Shown here: positions 1 through 6,503 of the stretch, piece by piece | How positions within the stretch are numbered: the first letter of the stretch is position 1 | Layout: each line of letters opens with the position of its first letter | Assembly: GCA_036267875.1 (NCBI GenBank) | Contig: DATAVE010000080.1 | Location: forward strand, 1-9,019 | Direction: 5' to 3' | Length of the DNA: 9,019 bases | Source of the DNA: DASZTV01 sp036267875 | GTDB lineage: Bacteria; Actinomycetota; Actinomycetes; JAFAQI01 | Translations under genes and position numbers: made by a program | The notes under the pieces: model-generated | What the model saw: only the letters and a program-made list of their open reading frames with translations | What the model was told of the DNA's origin: nothing | Databases searched by the model: none

Positions 1-1
1 C

Positions 2-820
2 GCGAGCGTCCCGGCAGCGGCGAGCGTCAGCGGGCACACAGTGCAGGTCGTGCCCGCGGTGCGGCCGCTTCCGATCCAGACCCTTCGGGTACCGCGCCGA
101 GCGGTCGTGACGTTCACGGTGAAGACGAAGCAGCCACCGGCGCCGGGCTTTCCCTACCTCCCCAAGGGCGTCGGCAGCTATTTCGCCGTCTATTTCCCCG
201 CCATCAAGCAGGGGTGGGTCAACCTGAGCGACCCAGGATCGACGATCGGCTGGTCGGCGCAGTTCCCGCTGTTCGGCAGCTCACACTTCCCGAGCTTGTT
301 GCCAGATCACCGCTACCGGATGCTGGTCGCCGTACAGCGCGCCGGCCAGATCGCGCTGCCACTGCCGATGCACGTCTTGGGCATACAGCCCGTCCACTTT
401 CGCGTCGCTGCGCTGACGCACGAGATTCCTCATCTGACGCCTAGCAGCACCGCGACGATCGGCGCGACCCGCGACTCGCTCACCGACCTGCCGATCGAGT
501 CCACCGGCATCGTGCTGGATTGGGCGGCAGACGACTCACTCACCGAATCCGTGCAGGGCGACGCTTGCCCTACACCGCTACCGGTAGGAGGGATCCTCTG
601 CCCGAAGGGCAACGTCGGCACCTTCGTGATCACCCAGACCGGCTTCGGGCGCGGAACGCCGCTGCAGATCAGCATCGGTGAATCCTTCGATCACCCAGTG
701 AACGCGTCGTACATCAGCACGTACGCCGCGAACCTCCCGACGCCGTTCAACGAGGCAACGATCCTCGCCTTCGGCCTCGACCCGCAACTGCACGCGGGCG
801 AATCAGATCAGCCGGTGTAA
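2..820 (+). CDS. Unrecognised, probably exported protein (5' end outside window)
   Basis: The reading frame is open from base 2, so the gene begins upstream of the window; a GTG at 41 is an internal alternative but has no good ribosome binding site. About 272 residues are visible, ending in TAA at 818-820. The chain is rich in Pro, Val, Thr and aromatic residues and looks like beta-rich extracytoplasmic protein. The first visible residues (ASVPAAASVSG) could be the end of a signal peptide or an Ala/Ser linker. Two cysteines about 12 residues apart (ACPTPLPVGGILCP, encoded near 564-605) could form a disulfide, which fits export. No transmembrane helix or catalytic motif is visible in the part present. 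I do not recognise the family and assign no function. Its 3' end overlaps the convergent aldehyde dehydrogenase gene by 13 bases. Confidence 0.72.
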   Translation, partial: ASVPAAASVSGHTVQVVPAVRPLPIQTLRVPRRAVVTFTVKTKQPPAPGFPYLPKGVGSYFAVYFPAIKQGWVNLSDPGSTIGWSAQFPLFGSSHFPSLLPDHRYRMLVAVQRAGQIALPLPMHVLGIQPVHFRVAALTHEIPHLTPSSTATIGATRDSLTDLPIESTGIVLDWAADDSLTESVQGDACPTPLPVGGILCPKGNVGTFVITQTGFGRGTPLQISIGESFDHPVNASYISTYAANLPTPFNEATILAFGLDPQLHAGESDQPV

Positions 821-2256
821 CCCATGGGCATGAGGATGGACTTGAGCTCGCAGAACGCGGCGAGGCCCTCAGGGCCGTCTTCGCGGCCGATACCCGAGCA
901 CTTGTAGCCACCAAATGGCGAGCCCATGTCGAAGGCGTACCAGTTGATGCCGTAAGTGCCGGTCCGCACCTTCGTCGCGATCTCGTAACCGTGGTCGACG
1001 TCCGCGGTCCACACCGAGCCGGCGAGACCGAAGTCGCTGTCGTTGGCGATCGCGAGCGCTTCTTCCTCGGTGTCGTACGGCAGCAACGAGAGCACCGGCC
1101 CGAAGATCTCCTCCTGCGCGATCGTCATCTTGTTGTCGACGTCAGCGAACACGGTCGGTGCGACGTACCAGCCCTTGTCGAGTCCGGCCGGTCGCATGCC
1201 GTCGAGGACCAGGCGAGCGCCCTCGGCCTTGCCCTTCTCGATGTAGCCCTCGACGCGGTCGCGCTGGCGCTCCGCCACCAGCGGCCCTAGCTGCGTCGCC
1301 GGGTCGGACGGGTCGCCGATCGTGAACATCTTGGCGGCCTCGACGACCGCCTCGGTGATCTCGTCGTAGCGCGAGCGCGGCGCGAGGATGCGGGTCTGTG
1401 CAACGCACGCCTGGCCACTGTTCATCAGGCCCGAGAACGCGATCATGAACGCGCTCGAGGCGAGGTCGACGTCGTCGAGCACGATCGCTGCCGACTTGCC
1501 GCCGAGCTCGAGTGAGATCCGCTTGAGGCGCTCGGTTGCCAGCGCGCCGACCTTGCGGCCGGCGGCCGTCGAGCCGGTGAACGAGACCTTGTCGACCCCG
1601 GGGTGCGTGACGAGGTACTCACTGACCTCGCGGTCGGCCGGTACGACGGACATGACGCCCTCGGGAAGGCCCGCCTCCATGAGGAGACCGCCGAGCATCA
1701 AGGAGTCGATCGGGGTCTCGGGCGCGGGCTTCAGCACGACGGTGCAGCCGGCGAGCAGCGCCGGGATGACCTTGTTGACCGCGATGAAGAGCGGCACGTT
1801 CCACGGGATGATCGCGGCGACGACGCCGACCGGCTCACGACGGACCTTGGTCATGCCGAACGCGCCGTGCCGGGTCTCTTCCCACGGGAAGGTGTCCGCG
1901 AGGTTGTTGAACACATCGAGGGCGCCCTTGGCAGGCGTGTACATCATCATCTCGACGGTCGACAGCGGCGCGCCCATCTCCGAGGAGATGACCGACTTGT
2001 AGTCCTCGAGCCGCTCTGCCAGCAACTCGGTGAAGCGGGCGATGATCTTCGCGCGCTCCGACGGTGGCGTCGTCGGCCACGGGCCGTGGTCGAACGCGCG
2101 ACGTGCTGCGGCGACCGCGGCGTCGATGTCAGCCTCGACGCCCTCGGGCACCGATCCGACGACCTCCAGCGTCGCTGGCGAGCGGACCTCGAAACGCCGA
2201 TCGCTCGCGGGCTTGACCCACTCGCCACCGATCAGCAGCTGGTCGAACGACGTCAT
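808..2256 (-). CDS. Aldehyde dehydrogenase (NAD(P)+-dependent, ALDH superfamily)
   Basis: This 482-residue protein has the usual ALDH length and all key motifs. PWN at 151-153 holds the catalytic-site Asn153, and Lys176 in VVLKPAPETP contacts the cofactor. FTGSTAAG (226-233) is the nucleotide-binding turn, Glu250 in LELGGK is the general base, and Cys284 in NSGQACVAQTR is the nucleophile. EEIFGP (382-387) positions the nicotinamide. The enzyme should oxidise an aldehyde to a carboxylic acid in the cytoplasm. The ATG at 2256 is supported by AAAGGGG (complement of 2263-2269) at a spacing of 6. The gene is divergent from the lipoprotein and CoA-ligase operon, with candidate operators between them. 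A role feeding an acid to the neighbouring ligase is plausible but inferred. The substrate is unknown; NAD+ is more likely than NADP+, but Pro179 sits where ALDH2 has its NAD-selecting Glu, so this is not firm. Confidence 0.96.
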   Translation of the reverse strand: MTSFDQLLIGGEWVKPASDRRFEVRSPATLEVVGSVPEGVEADIDAAVAAARRAFDHGPWPTTPPSERAKIIARFTELLAERLEDYKSVISSEMGAPLSTVEMMMYTPAKGALDVFNNLADTFPWEETRHGAFGMTKVRREPVGVVAAIIPWNVPLFIAVNKVIPALLAGCTVVLKPAPETPIDSLMLGGLLMEAGLPEGVMSVVPADREVSEYLVTHPGVDKVSFTGSTAAGRKVGALATERLKRISLELGGKSAAIVLDDVDLASSAFMIAFSGLMNSGQACVAQTRILAPRSRYDEITEAVVEAAKMFTIGDPSDPATQLGPLVAERQRDRVEGYIEKGKAEGARLVLDGMRPAGLDKGWYVAPTVFADVDNKMTIAQEEIFGPVLSLLPYDTEEEALAIANDSDFGLAGSVWTADVDHGYEIATKVRTGTYGINWYAFDMGSPFGGYKCSGIGREDGPEGLAAFCELKSILMPMGYTG

Positions 2257-2262
2257 TAGGAA

Positions 2263-2269
2263 CCCCTTT
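2263..2269 (-). promoter_or_regulatory. Ribosome binding site of the aldehyde dehydrogenase gene
   Basis: On the minus strand the sequence reads AAAGGGG, six bases before the ATG at 2256. It supports that start over downstream alternatives. Confidence 0.7.
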
Positions 2270-2303
2270 GTCGCGAGCGCGCTGTTCTTGCTTGGACGAT
2301 ATG

Positions 2304-2316
2304 TGACGACCCGTCA
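2304..2316. promoter_or_regulatory. Candidate operator: inverted repeat TGACG-N3-CGTCA
   Basis: TGACGACCCGTCA is a perfect 5-base inverted repeat around a 3-base centre; the next base pair out mismatches, and the two after it (AT/AT) match. It lies in the 161-base divergent region, 48 bases upstream of the aldehyde dehydrogenase ATG. On the minus strand a TATCGT hexamer just downstream (2303-2298) could be a -10 element, which would put the repeat inside the core promoter. The symmetry and the TGAC/GTCA half-sites resemble operators of TetR-family regulators of acyl-CoA and lipid genes. No regulator gene is in the window, so its partner is unknown. Confidence 0.45.
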
Positions 2317-2361
2317 GATTCGCTACCTGGGCTCTCGGCGGGCCAGCCCACGAGTGGCCAG

Positions 2362-2375
2362 AGAATGATCATTCT
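2362..2375. promoter_or_regulatory. Candidate operator: 14-base perfect palindrome
   Basis: AGAATGATCATTCT is a perfect, gap-free 14-base palindrome. It is AT-rich in a high-GC setting and lies 42 bases before the lipoprotein ATG, about where a -35 region or operator would be. It could bind a dimeric regulator acting on the rightward genes. It is too short and lacks the T-tract expected of an intrinsic terminator. I do not recognise the regulator. Confidence 0.4.
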
Positions 2376-2404
2376 GGGCCAGATACAAGCGAATGCCGCA
2401 GTTC

Positions 2405-2410
2405 TACCGT
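2405..2410 (+). promoter_or_regulatory. Possible -10 element for a leaderless lipoprotein mRNA
   Basis: TACCGT fits the actinobacterial TANNNT -10 pattern and ends seven bases before the ATG at 2418. No Shine-Dalgarno-like sequence precedes that ATG. Together these suggest a transcript starting at or next to the start codon. No convincing -35 hexamer is visible, so the call is weak. Confidence 0.25.
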
Positions 2411-2417
2411 CGGTCGT

Positions 2418-2897
2418 ATGAGACCAGTTGCCCCAGCTCTCGGACTTGCCGCTCTGATCGCCCTCGCAGGCTGCGGATCCAGCGGCAGCGGCAGCACAGC
2501 AGCGCCCGCTCCGTCTACCCCGTCGACCGCGGCGAGCCAGACCCAGGCCATTGCCACCATCACCACTGCCTGGACGACCTTCTTCCACACCGGGACCAAG
2601 CCAGCGGCGGCCGAGCAGCTGCTGCAGAACGGCGACAAGATGGGCGTGGCGATCAAGGTCGCGGCCAAGGTCGAGAAGCAGTCGAAGATCACCGAGGACG
2701 CGAAGGTCTCAAAGGTGACGTTCACGAGCCCGACGACTGCCACCGTGACCTATGACCTGCTCAGCCACGGTCACGTTCTGCTGCCTGGAGCAACCGGCCA
2801 GGCGGTGCTCGAGGACGGCCAGTGGAAGGTCTCCACATCGACCTTCTGCACGCTCGTCGGGCTTGCTGCAGCCGGGAAGAAGATCCCAGGCTGCTGA
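2418..2897 (+). CDS. Mtb12-like (low-molecular-weight antigen type) lipoprotein
   Basis: This 159-residue protein begins with a lipoprotein signal peptide whose lipobox LAGC (16-19) gives lipidation at Cys19. A Gly/Ser/Ala/Pro/Thr-rich linker (20-40) follows, then a domain of about 115 residues. That domain resembles the C-terminal domain of the mycobacterial antigen Mtb12: a helix ending in AWTTFF (51-56), the LQNG motif (69-72), an Ala/Lys helix, a TFTSPTTATVTYDL strand pair and DGQWKVSTSTFC (133-144). Cys144 and the very last residue, Cys159, could form a disulfide. The mature protein should sit on the outer face of the cytoplasmic membrane. Its molecular role is unknown; the fold is NTF2/SnoaL-like, suggesting ligand binding. 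Only 39 bases separate it from the CoA-ligase gene, so cotranscription is possible. The start is fixed by the signal peptide although no ribosome binding site is visible. Confidence 0.88.
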   Translation: MRPVAPALGLAALIALAGCGSSGSGSTAAPAPSTPSTAASQTQAIATITTAWTTFFHTGTKPAAAEQLLQNGDKMGVAIKVAAKVEKQSKITEDAKVSKVTFTSPTTATVTYDLLSHGHVLLPGATGQAVLEDGQWKVSTSTFCTLVGLAAAGKKIPGC

Positions 2898-2925
2898 CGG
2901 TATGGTCCGAAGGCCCTGTCTATCC

Positions 2926-2930
2926 GGAGG
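2926..2930 (+). promoter_or_regulatory. Ribosome binding site fixing the GTG start of the CoA ligase
   Basis: GGAGG lies six bases before the GTG at 2937. It supports GTG as the start, which also matches the expected N-terminus of the ligase family. Confidence 0.75.
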
Positions 2931-2936
2931 ACCTTC

Positions 2937-4562
2937 GTGGCTGGCTTCAACCTCGCCGATCTATTCGAGCGAGTAGCAGACGCCGTCCCTGACCGCGAGG
3001 TCATTGTCTCGCCCGCGCGGCGGCTCACCTTCTCCCAGCTCGACGAGCGAGCGAACCGGCTAGCCAACGTGCTGACCGGACTCGGCATCAAAGCCGGCGA
3101 CCACGTCGGGCTGCAGCTGCTCAACGGTTCGGAGTACATCGAGGGGATGCTGGCGGCCTTCAAGCTGTCGGCGGTCCCGGTCAACATCAACTTCCGGTAC
3201 GTCGAAGGCGAGCTGCGCCACCTCTACGACGACGCAGACCTGGTTGCGGTGATCCACCACCAGCAGTTCTCCCCGCGCGTCGGCGCAGTTGCCCCTGACG
3301 CAACCAAGGTCGAGCACCTGATCGTCGTCGCCGATGCCTCAGCCGCTGAGATCGCCGCCAACGCGATCGACTACGAAGCGGCGCTCTCGGGATCGTCGGC
3401 CGACCGACCCGATGGCAGCGACCGCACCGGCGATGACCACTACATCGCCTACACCGGCGGCACGACCGGCCTCCCGAAGGGCGTCGTGTGGCGCCAGGAG
3501 GACATCTTCTTCGCCGCCATGGGTGGCGGCGACGTCTTCCAGTCGGGCAACTTCATCGCTACACCGGACGAGCTGCTCGAGCGGCTACCAGAACTCGGTG
3601 GCACGATCCTGACCACGCCGCCACTCATGCACGTCAGCGCGCAATGGGGCGTCTTCCATTCATTGTTTGCCGGTGGCCGGGTCGTCTTCCCGCCGCAAGG
3701 CGCGTTCGACGCCGCTGCAATCTGGAGCCTGGTGGCGGCCGAGGGCGTCAACATCCTCACGATCGTCGGGGACGCGATGGCCCGACCGCTCGCCGAGGCC
3801 TTCGAAACAGCAGCCAAGGCCGGGACGCCGTACGACGCCTCGTCGCTGTTCGTCGTCGGATCCGGCGGCGCGGTGCTCTCGACGCAGGCGAAGGCGAAGC
3901 TCACCGAGCTGCTGCCCTCGCTGATGGTCGTCGACGGTTTCGGCTCGTCTGAGACCGGCATCGTCGGCAGCAAGATGCACGTCACCGGCGACACAACCAC
4001 CGCACCGAAGTTCACGGTAAACGCGCAGACGCAGGTGCTTGGTGACGACGGCAAGCCGGTCGAGCCGGGCTCGAGCCAGGTCGGGCGGCTGGCCCGGAAG
4101 GGCTTCGTCCCACTCGGGTATTACAAGGACGAGAAGAAGACCAAGGCGACCTTCCTCGAGGTCGACGGTGAGCGCTGGGTGCTGCCGGGCGACAACGCGA
4201 CCGTCGAGGCCGACGGCACCGTCGTACTTCTCGGACGCGGATCGACGTCGATCAACACCGGCGGAGAGAAGGTCTATCCCGAGGAGGTCGAGACCGCGCT
4301 GATGACCCACGAGTCGGTCGCGGACGTGATCGTCGTCGGCGTGCCGGACGACCGGTTCGGCGAACGGGTCGTCGCAGTCGTCTCGGCAGCTGCAGGAGCG
4401 ACGCCATCGATCGAGGCACTGCAGGATCACGCCCGCAGCTCACTTGCGGGCTACAAGATCCCTCGCGCGATGGTTCTCGTCGACGCGGTCGAGCGCACGC
4501 CAGCCGGTAAGCCGGACTACGCGTGGGCGAAACGAGTAGCAACGGAGGGGAACCCGCAATGA
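2937..4562 (+). CDS. Acyl-CoA synthetase (ANL superfamily, FadD19-like)
   Basis: This 541-residue enzyme adenylates a carboxylic acid with ATP and transfers the acyl group to CoA. The ATP-binding loop YTGGTTGLPKG is at 172-182, DGFGSSETG at 333-341, the ribose-binding Asp419 in LPGDN, and hinge residue Arg434 in LLGRG. INTGGEKVYPEEVE follows at 439-452, and the catalytic lysine is Lys525 in PAGKPDY. Stretches such as NINFRYVEGELR (83-94), GDAMARPL (278-285) and GYYKDEKKT (394-402) resemble mycobacterial FadD19, a ligase for steroid side-chain acids, more than long-chain FadDs. That points to a bulky or branched acid, but orthology and substrate are inference. The gene starts with GTG after a good GGAGG. 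It heads the tight five-gene operon, and its stop overlaps the next start as ATGA. Confidence 0.95.
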   Translation: MAGFNLADLFERVADAVPDREVIVSPARRLTFSQLDERANRLANVLTGLGIKAGDHVGLQLLNGSEYIEGMLAAFKLSAVPVNINFRYVEGELRHLYDDADLVAVIHHQQFSPRVGAVAPDATKVEHLIVVADASAAEIAANAIDYEAALSGSSADRPDGSDRTGDDHYIAYTGGTTGLPKGVVWRQEDIFFAAMGGGDVFQSGNFIATPDELLERLPELGGTILTTPPLMHVSAQWGVFHSLFAGGRVVFPPQGAFDAAAIWSLVAAEGVNILTIVGDAMARPLAEAFETAAKAGTPYDASSLFVVGSGGAVLSTQAKAKLTELLPSLMVVDGFGSSETGIVGSKMHVTGDTTTAPKFTVNAQTQVLGDDGKPVEPGSSQVGRLARKGFVPLGYYKDEKKTKATFLEVDGERWVLPGDNATVEADGTVVLLGRGSTSINTGGEKVYPEEVETALMTHESVADVIVVGVPDDRFGERVVAVVSAAAGATPSIEALQDHARSSLAGYKIPRAMVLVDAVERTPAGKPDYAWAKRVATEGNPQ

Positions 4563-5014
4563 GCACACCCGACCTGCAGGCGGTCGTCGACCGGCTCGAG
4601 ATTCAGGACCTGATCAGCCGCTACCCGGTATTCGTCGACGACAAGCAACTCGACAGCCTCGACGGGCTCTTCACTGCGGACGCACGTCTGGACTTCACGA
4701 GCTTTGGCGGACCCCAAGCCGGACTTGGCGAGGTCAAGGAGTTCCTCACCGCGTCGCTCGGGATGTTCGCGAGCACCCAGCACATGATGGGTCTGCCGAT
4801 GATCACGCTGAACGGCGACACGGCGACAGCGAAGACCTCGTGCCACAACCCGATGGTGATGGAGGGTCCCGATGGCAAGCGGCAAGCCTGGCTGATCGGG
4901 CTCTGGTACGACGATGAGTTCGCCAAGAGCGCAGACGGCTGGCGCATCGCTTCACGGACGGCAACACGTTGTTACGCAGTGCTCAATCTCAACGACACCA
5001 ATCTCACCGCGTAG
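4559..5014 (+). CDS. SnoaL-like / NTF2-fold protein
   Basis: The 151-residue product fits a single NTF2-like cone domain of the SnoaL_4 type. Opening helices (LQAVVDRLEIQDLISRY, 6-22) carry an acidic pair at Asp27-Asp28. They are followed by LDGLFTADARLDF (34-46), a conserved-looking His75 in STQHMMG, the strand LNGDTATAKTSCHN (84-97) and the closing GWRIASRTATR strand (127-137). Relatives include small dehydratases, isomerases, cyclases and hydrolases, plus many of unknown role; Asp28 and His75 are the most likely pocket residues. The ATG at 4559 is chosen over a start at 4523 because GGAGGGG (4544-4550) precedes it by eight bases and it overlaps the ligase stop (ATGA), suggesting translational coupling. 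In this operon it probably acts on, or binds, an intermediate of the CoA-ester pathway. The exact reaction cannot be read from the sequence. Confidence 0.88.
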   Translation: MSTPDLQAVVDRLEIQDLISRYPVFVDDKQLDSLDGLFTADARLDFTSFGGPQAGLGEVKEFLTASLGMFASTQHMMGLPMITLNGDTATAKTSCHNPMVMEGPDGKRQAWLIGLWYDDEFAKSADGWRIASRTATRCYAVLNLNDTNLTA

Positions 5015-5844
5015 TGGAGACACCCGACTTCGACAGGTTTGGCGACTTCGTCCGCGTCGATCGGCCGAGACCGGGCGTCGTGCTGGTCACTCTCAACCGG
5101 CCCAGGCGCATGAACGCGATGGCGTTCGACGTGATGGTGCCGTTACGCGAGCTGCTCGAGCAGATCAGCGTCGACAACGACGTACGCGTGGTCGTCCTGA
5201 CCGGCGCCGGTGGCGCGTTCTGCTCGGGCGCGGACCTGGAGAACCCAGGCATGGTCCCCAACATCGACGGCCTGACGCTCTCGACGATCGCGATGCGCTC
5301 GATGGAGCTCCTCGAGCGGGTGATCACCGCGATCCGCTCGATGCACCAACCGGTGATCGCCGCGGTCAATGGGCCAGCGATCGGCGGCGGGTTCTGTCTG
5401 GCGCTCGCGTGCGACATCGCCGTTGCCGGATCGTCCGCGTACTTCCGCGCCGCCGGGATCAACAACGGCCTCACCGCGAGTGAGCTCGGACTCTCCTATC
5501 TGTTGCCGCGTGCGATCGGCTCATCGCGGGCAGCTGAGGTCATGCTCACCGGCCGCGACGTCGATGCCGAGGAGGCCAGCCGGATCGGATTGGTCTCTCG
5601 TCATGTTCCCGACGCCGAGCTCCTCGACGCGAGCTACGAGATCGCCGAGCGGATCGCGTCGCTCAGCCGACCGGGCATCGAACTGACCAAGCGGACTCTG
5701 GCCGCGAGCCTCGACGGCGGCAGCCTCTTGGCCCATATGCGGACCGAAGGGCTCTCCCAGCTCTACGTCCGGCTGACTACCCGTAACTTCGAAGAGGCGA
5801 TCACGGCGCGCAAACAGAAGCGCCCGCCGGAGTTCAAGGACTAG
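5014..5844 (+). CDS. Enoyl-CoA hydratase/isomerase (crotonase) family protein, atypical active site
   Basis: A 276-residue crotonase acting on an acyl-CoA ester. The oxyanion-hole segments are present: FCSGADL (69-75), and GGG at 124-126 in AIGGGFCLALACD. The two glutamates used by classical hydratases (rat Glu144 and Glu164) align by eye with Cys128 and Gly148, so simple hydration is doubtful. A glutamate in TASELGLSYLLPR (Glu157) falls near the acidic residue used by enoyl-CoA and dienoyl-CoA isomerases, with a one-residue shift. The C-terminal part (RAAEVMLTGRDVDAEEASRIGLVSR) is standard for actinobacterial EchA proteins. The start is taken as GTG at 5014, which shares its G with the preceding TAG. 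It has no ribosome binding site and is probably read by termination-reinitiation. A TTG at 4969 would add 15 residues inside the previous gene; the next ATG would remove the first beta strand. Confidence 0.92.
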   Translation: METPDFDRFGDFVRVDRPRPGVVLVTLNRPRRMNAMAFDVMVPLRELLEQISVDNDVRVVVLTGAGGAFCSGADLENPGMVPNIDGLTLSTIAMRSMELLERVITAIRSMHQPVIAAVNGPAIGGGFCLALACDIAVAGSSAYFRAAGINNGLTASELGLSYLLPRAIGSSRAAEVMLTGRDVDAEEASRIGLVSRHVPDAELLDASYEIAERIASLSRPGIELTKRTLAASLDGGSLLAHMRTEGLSQLYVRLTTRNFEEAITARKQKRPPEFKD

Positions 5845-5849
5845 ACCTC

Positions 5850-6503
5850 ATGTCAGATCCAGGGCTGGACGACTCGCGCGCAGCGTCACAACGGCTTGCC
5901 GATGCGATGCGGCGGATCATCGCGCGGCTGGTGGTGGTGCGCCCACCGGCCGAGCAACTCGACCGGGCAGCGGACGCGGCGAACCAGTTCGCCGACACCC
6001 TCGAGCATCTGCCGGAGCGCTCGAAGTCGTGGGAGATCAGCGAGGCCGGGCTACAGCCACGCGACTTCGTGAACCACAGTCCGCTGTCGGGCCTGGCCAA
6101 TCCGATCGCGCCGCCGGTGAAGATGACGATCATCGACGACGGTGACGGCGACTACCACATGGAAGGCACCGTCAACTTCGGTCCGGCGTACGAGGGCCCG
6201 CCTGGCCATTGTCACGGTGGCTTCGTCGCGGCGATGTTCGACGAGCTGCTCGGCTTCGTCCAGCTCGCGCCGGGATTCACGGCGTTCCTGCACGTGGACT
6301 ACCGCCGACCGACCCCGCTGAACAGGGAGCTCCAGCTGCGCGGTTGGATCGAGTCCGTCGAAGGACGCAAGCGAACCATCCGCGGGACGTGCCACTTCGA
6401 TGGCGTACTGCTGAGCGAGGCGCACGGCCTGTTCATCGCACCACGCGAAGGCAAGGACTATCTCGGCCTCTTCGGAGAGCCGACGGGAGGGCTCTCCGAA
6501 TGA
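5850..6503 (+). CDS. PaaI/THEM4-type hotdog thioesterase
   Basis: This 217-residue protein carries a hotdog-fold acyl-CoA thioesterase domain at about 75-200. The signature is HGG at 122-124 in GHCHGGFVAAMFDELLG, with Asp131 nine residues after His122, as in PaaI and THEM4-like thioesterases. Typical later strands are FLHVDYRRPTPLNREL (146-161) and RTIRGTCHFDGVLLSEAHGLFI (175-196). The first 70 residues form a helical, Arg/Ala-rich extension (RLADAMRRIIARLVVV, 15-30) that is longer than in minimal PaaI proteins and may form a lid or dimer contact. It should hydrolyse acyl-CoA in the cytoplasm, perhaps recycling CoA or clearing dead-end esters made by the upstream ligase. The ATG is five bases after the crotonase stop, with a weak AAGGA (5836-5840) as ribosome binding site. 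The substrate is unknown. Confidence 0.9.
   Translation: MSDPGLDDSRAASQRLADAMRRIIARLVVVRPPAEQLDRAADAANQFADTLEHLPERSKSWEISEAGLQPRDFVNHSPLSGLANPIAPPVKMTIIDDGDGDYHMEGTVNFGPAYEGPPGHCHGGFVAAMFDELLGFVQLAPGFTAFLHVDYRRPTPLNRELQLRGWIESVEGRKRTIRGTCHFDGVLLSEAHGLFIAPREGKDYLGLFGEPTGGLSE

Noticed and set aside
821..828. CCCATGGG palindrome at the convergent junction, as a possible terminator
   Set aside because: It is only eight bases, has no loop or T-tract, and lies inside the aldehyde dehydrogenase coding sequence.
1603..2259. 218-codon open frame on the + strand opposite the aldehyde dehydrogenase
   Set aside because: It lies wholly within a well-supported gene on the other strand. Its Arg/Asp/His-rich, domain-free translation is typical of antisense frames in high-GC DNA.
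2488..2540. Short repetitive Gly/Ser/Ala/Pro-coding tract
   Set aside because: It is the low-complexity linker after the lipidated cysteine, usual in lipoproteins, not a DNA repeat element.
2904..2933. GGTCC...GGACC inverted repeat that could fold over the CoA-ligase ribosome binding site
   Set aside because: The stem is only five base pairs with a 20-base loop, and competing pairings are just as good. It is not convincing as a regulatory hairpin.
3660..4430. 256-codon open frame on the - strand opposite the acyl-CoA ligase
   Set aside because: The composition is Arg/Asp/Leu biased with no recognisable motif, and it sits inside a complete ligase with all its catalytic motifs.
6209..6499. 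Extended SDR start at 6209, inside the thioesterase gene
   Set aside because: The extension is out-of-frame thioesterase sequence. ATG 6500 has a ribosome binding site and puts the Rossmann motif at the normal position.
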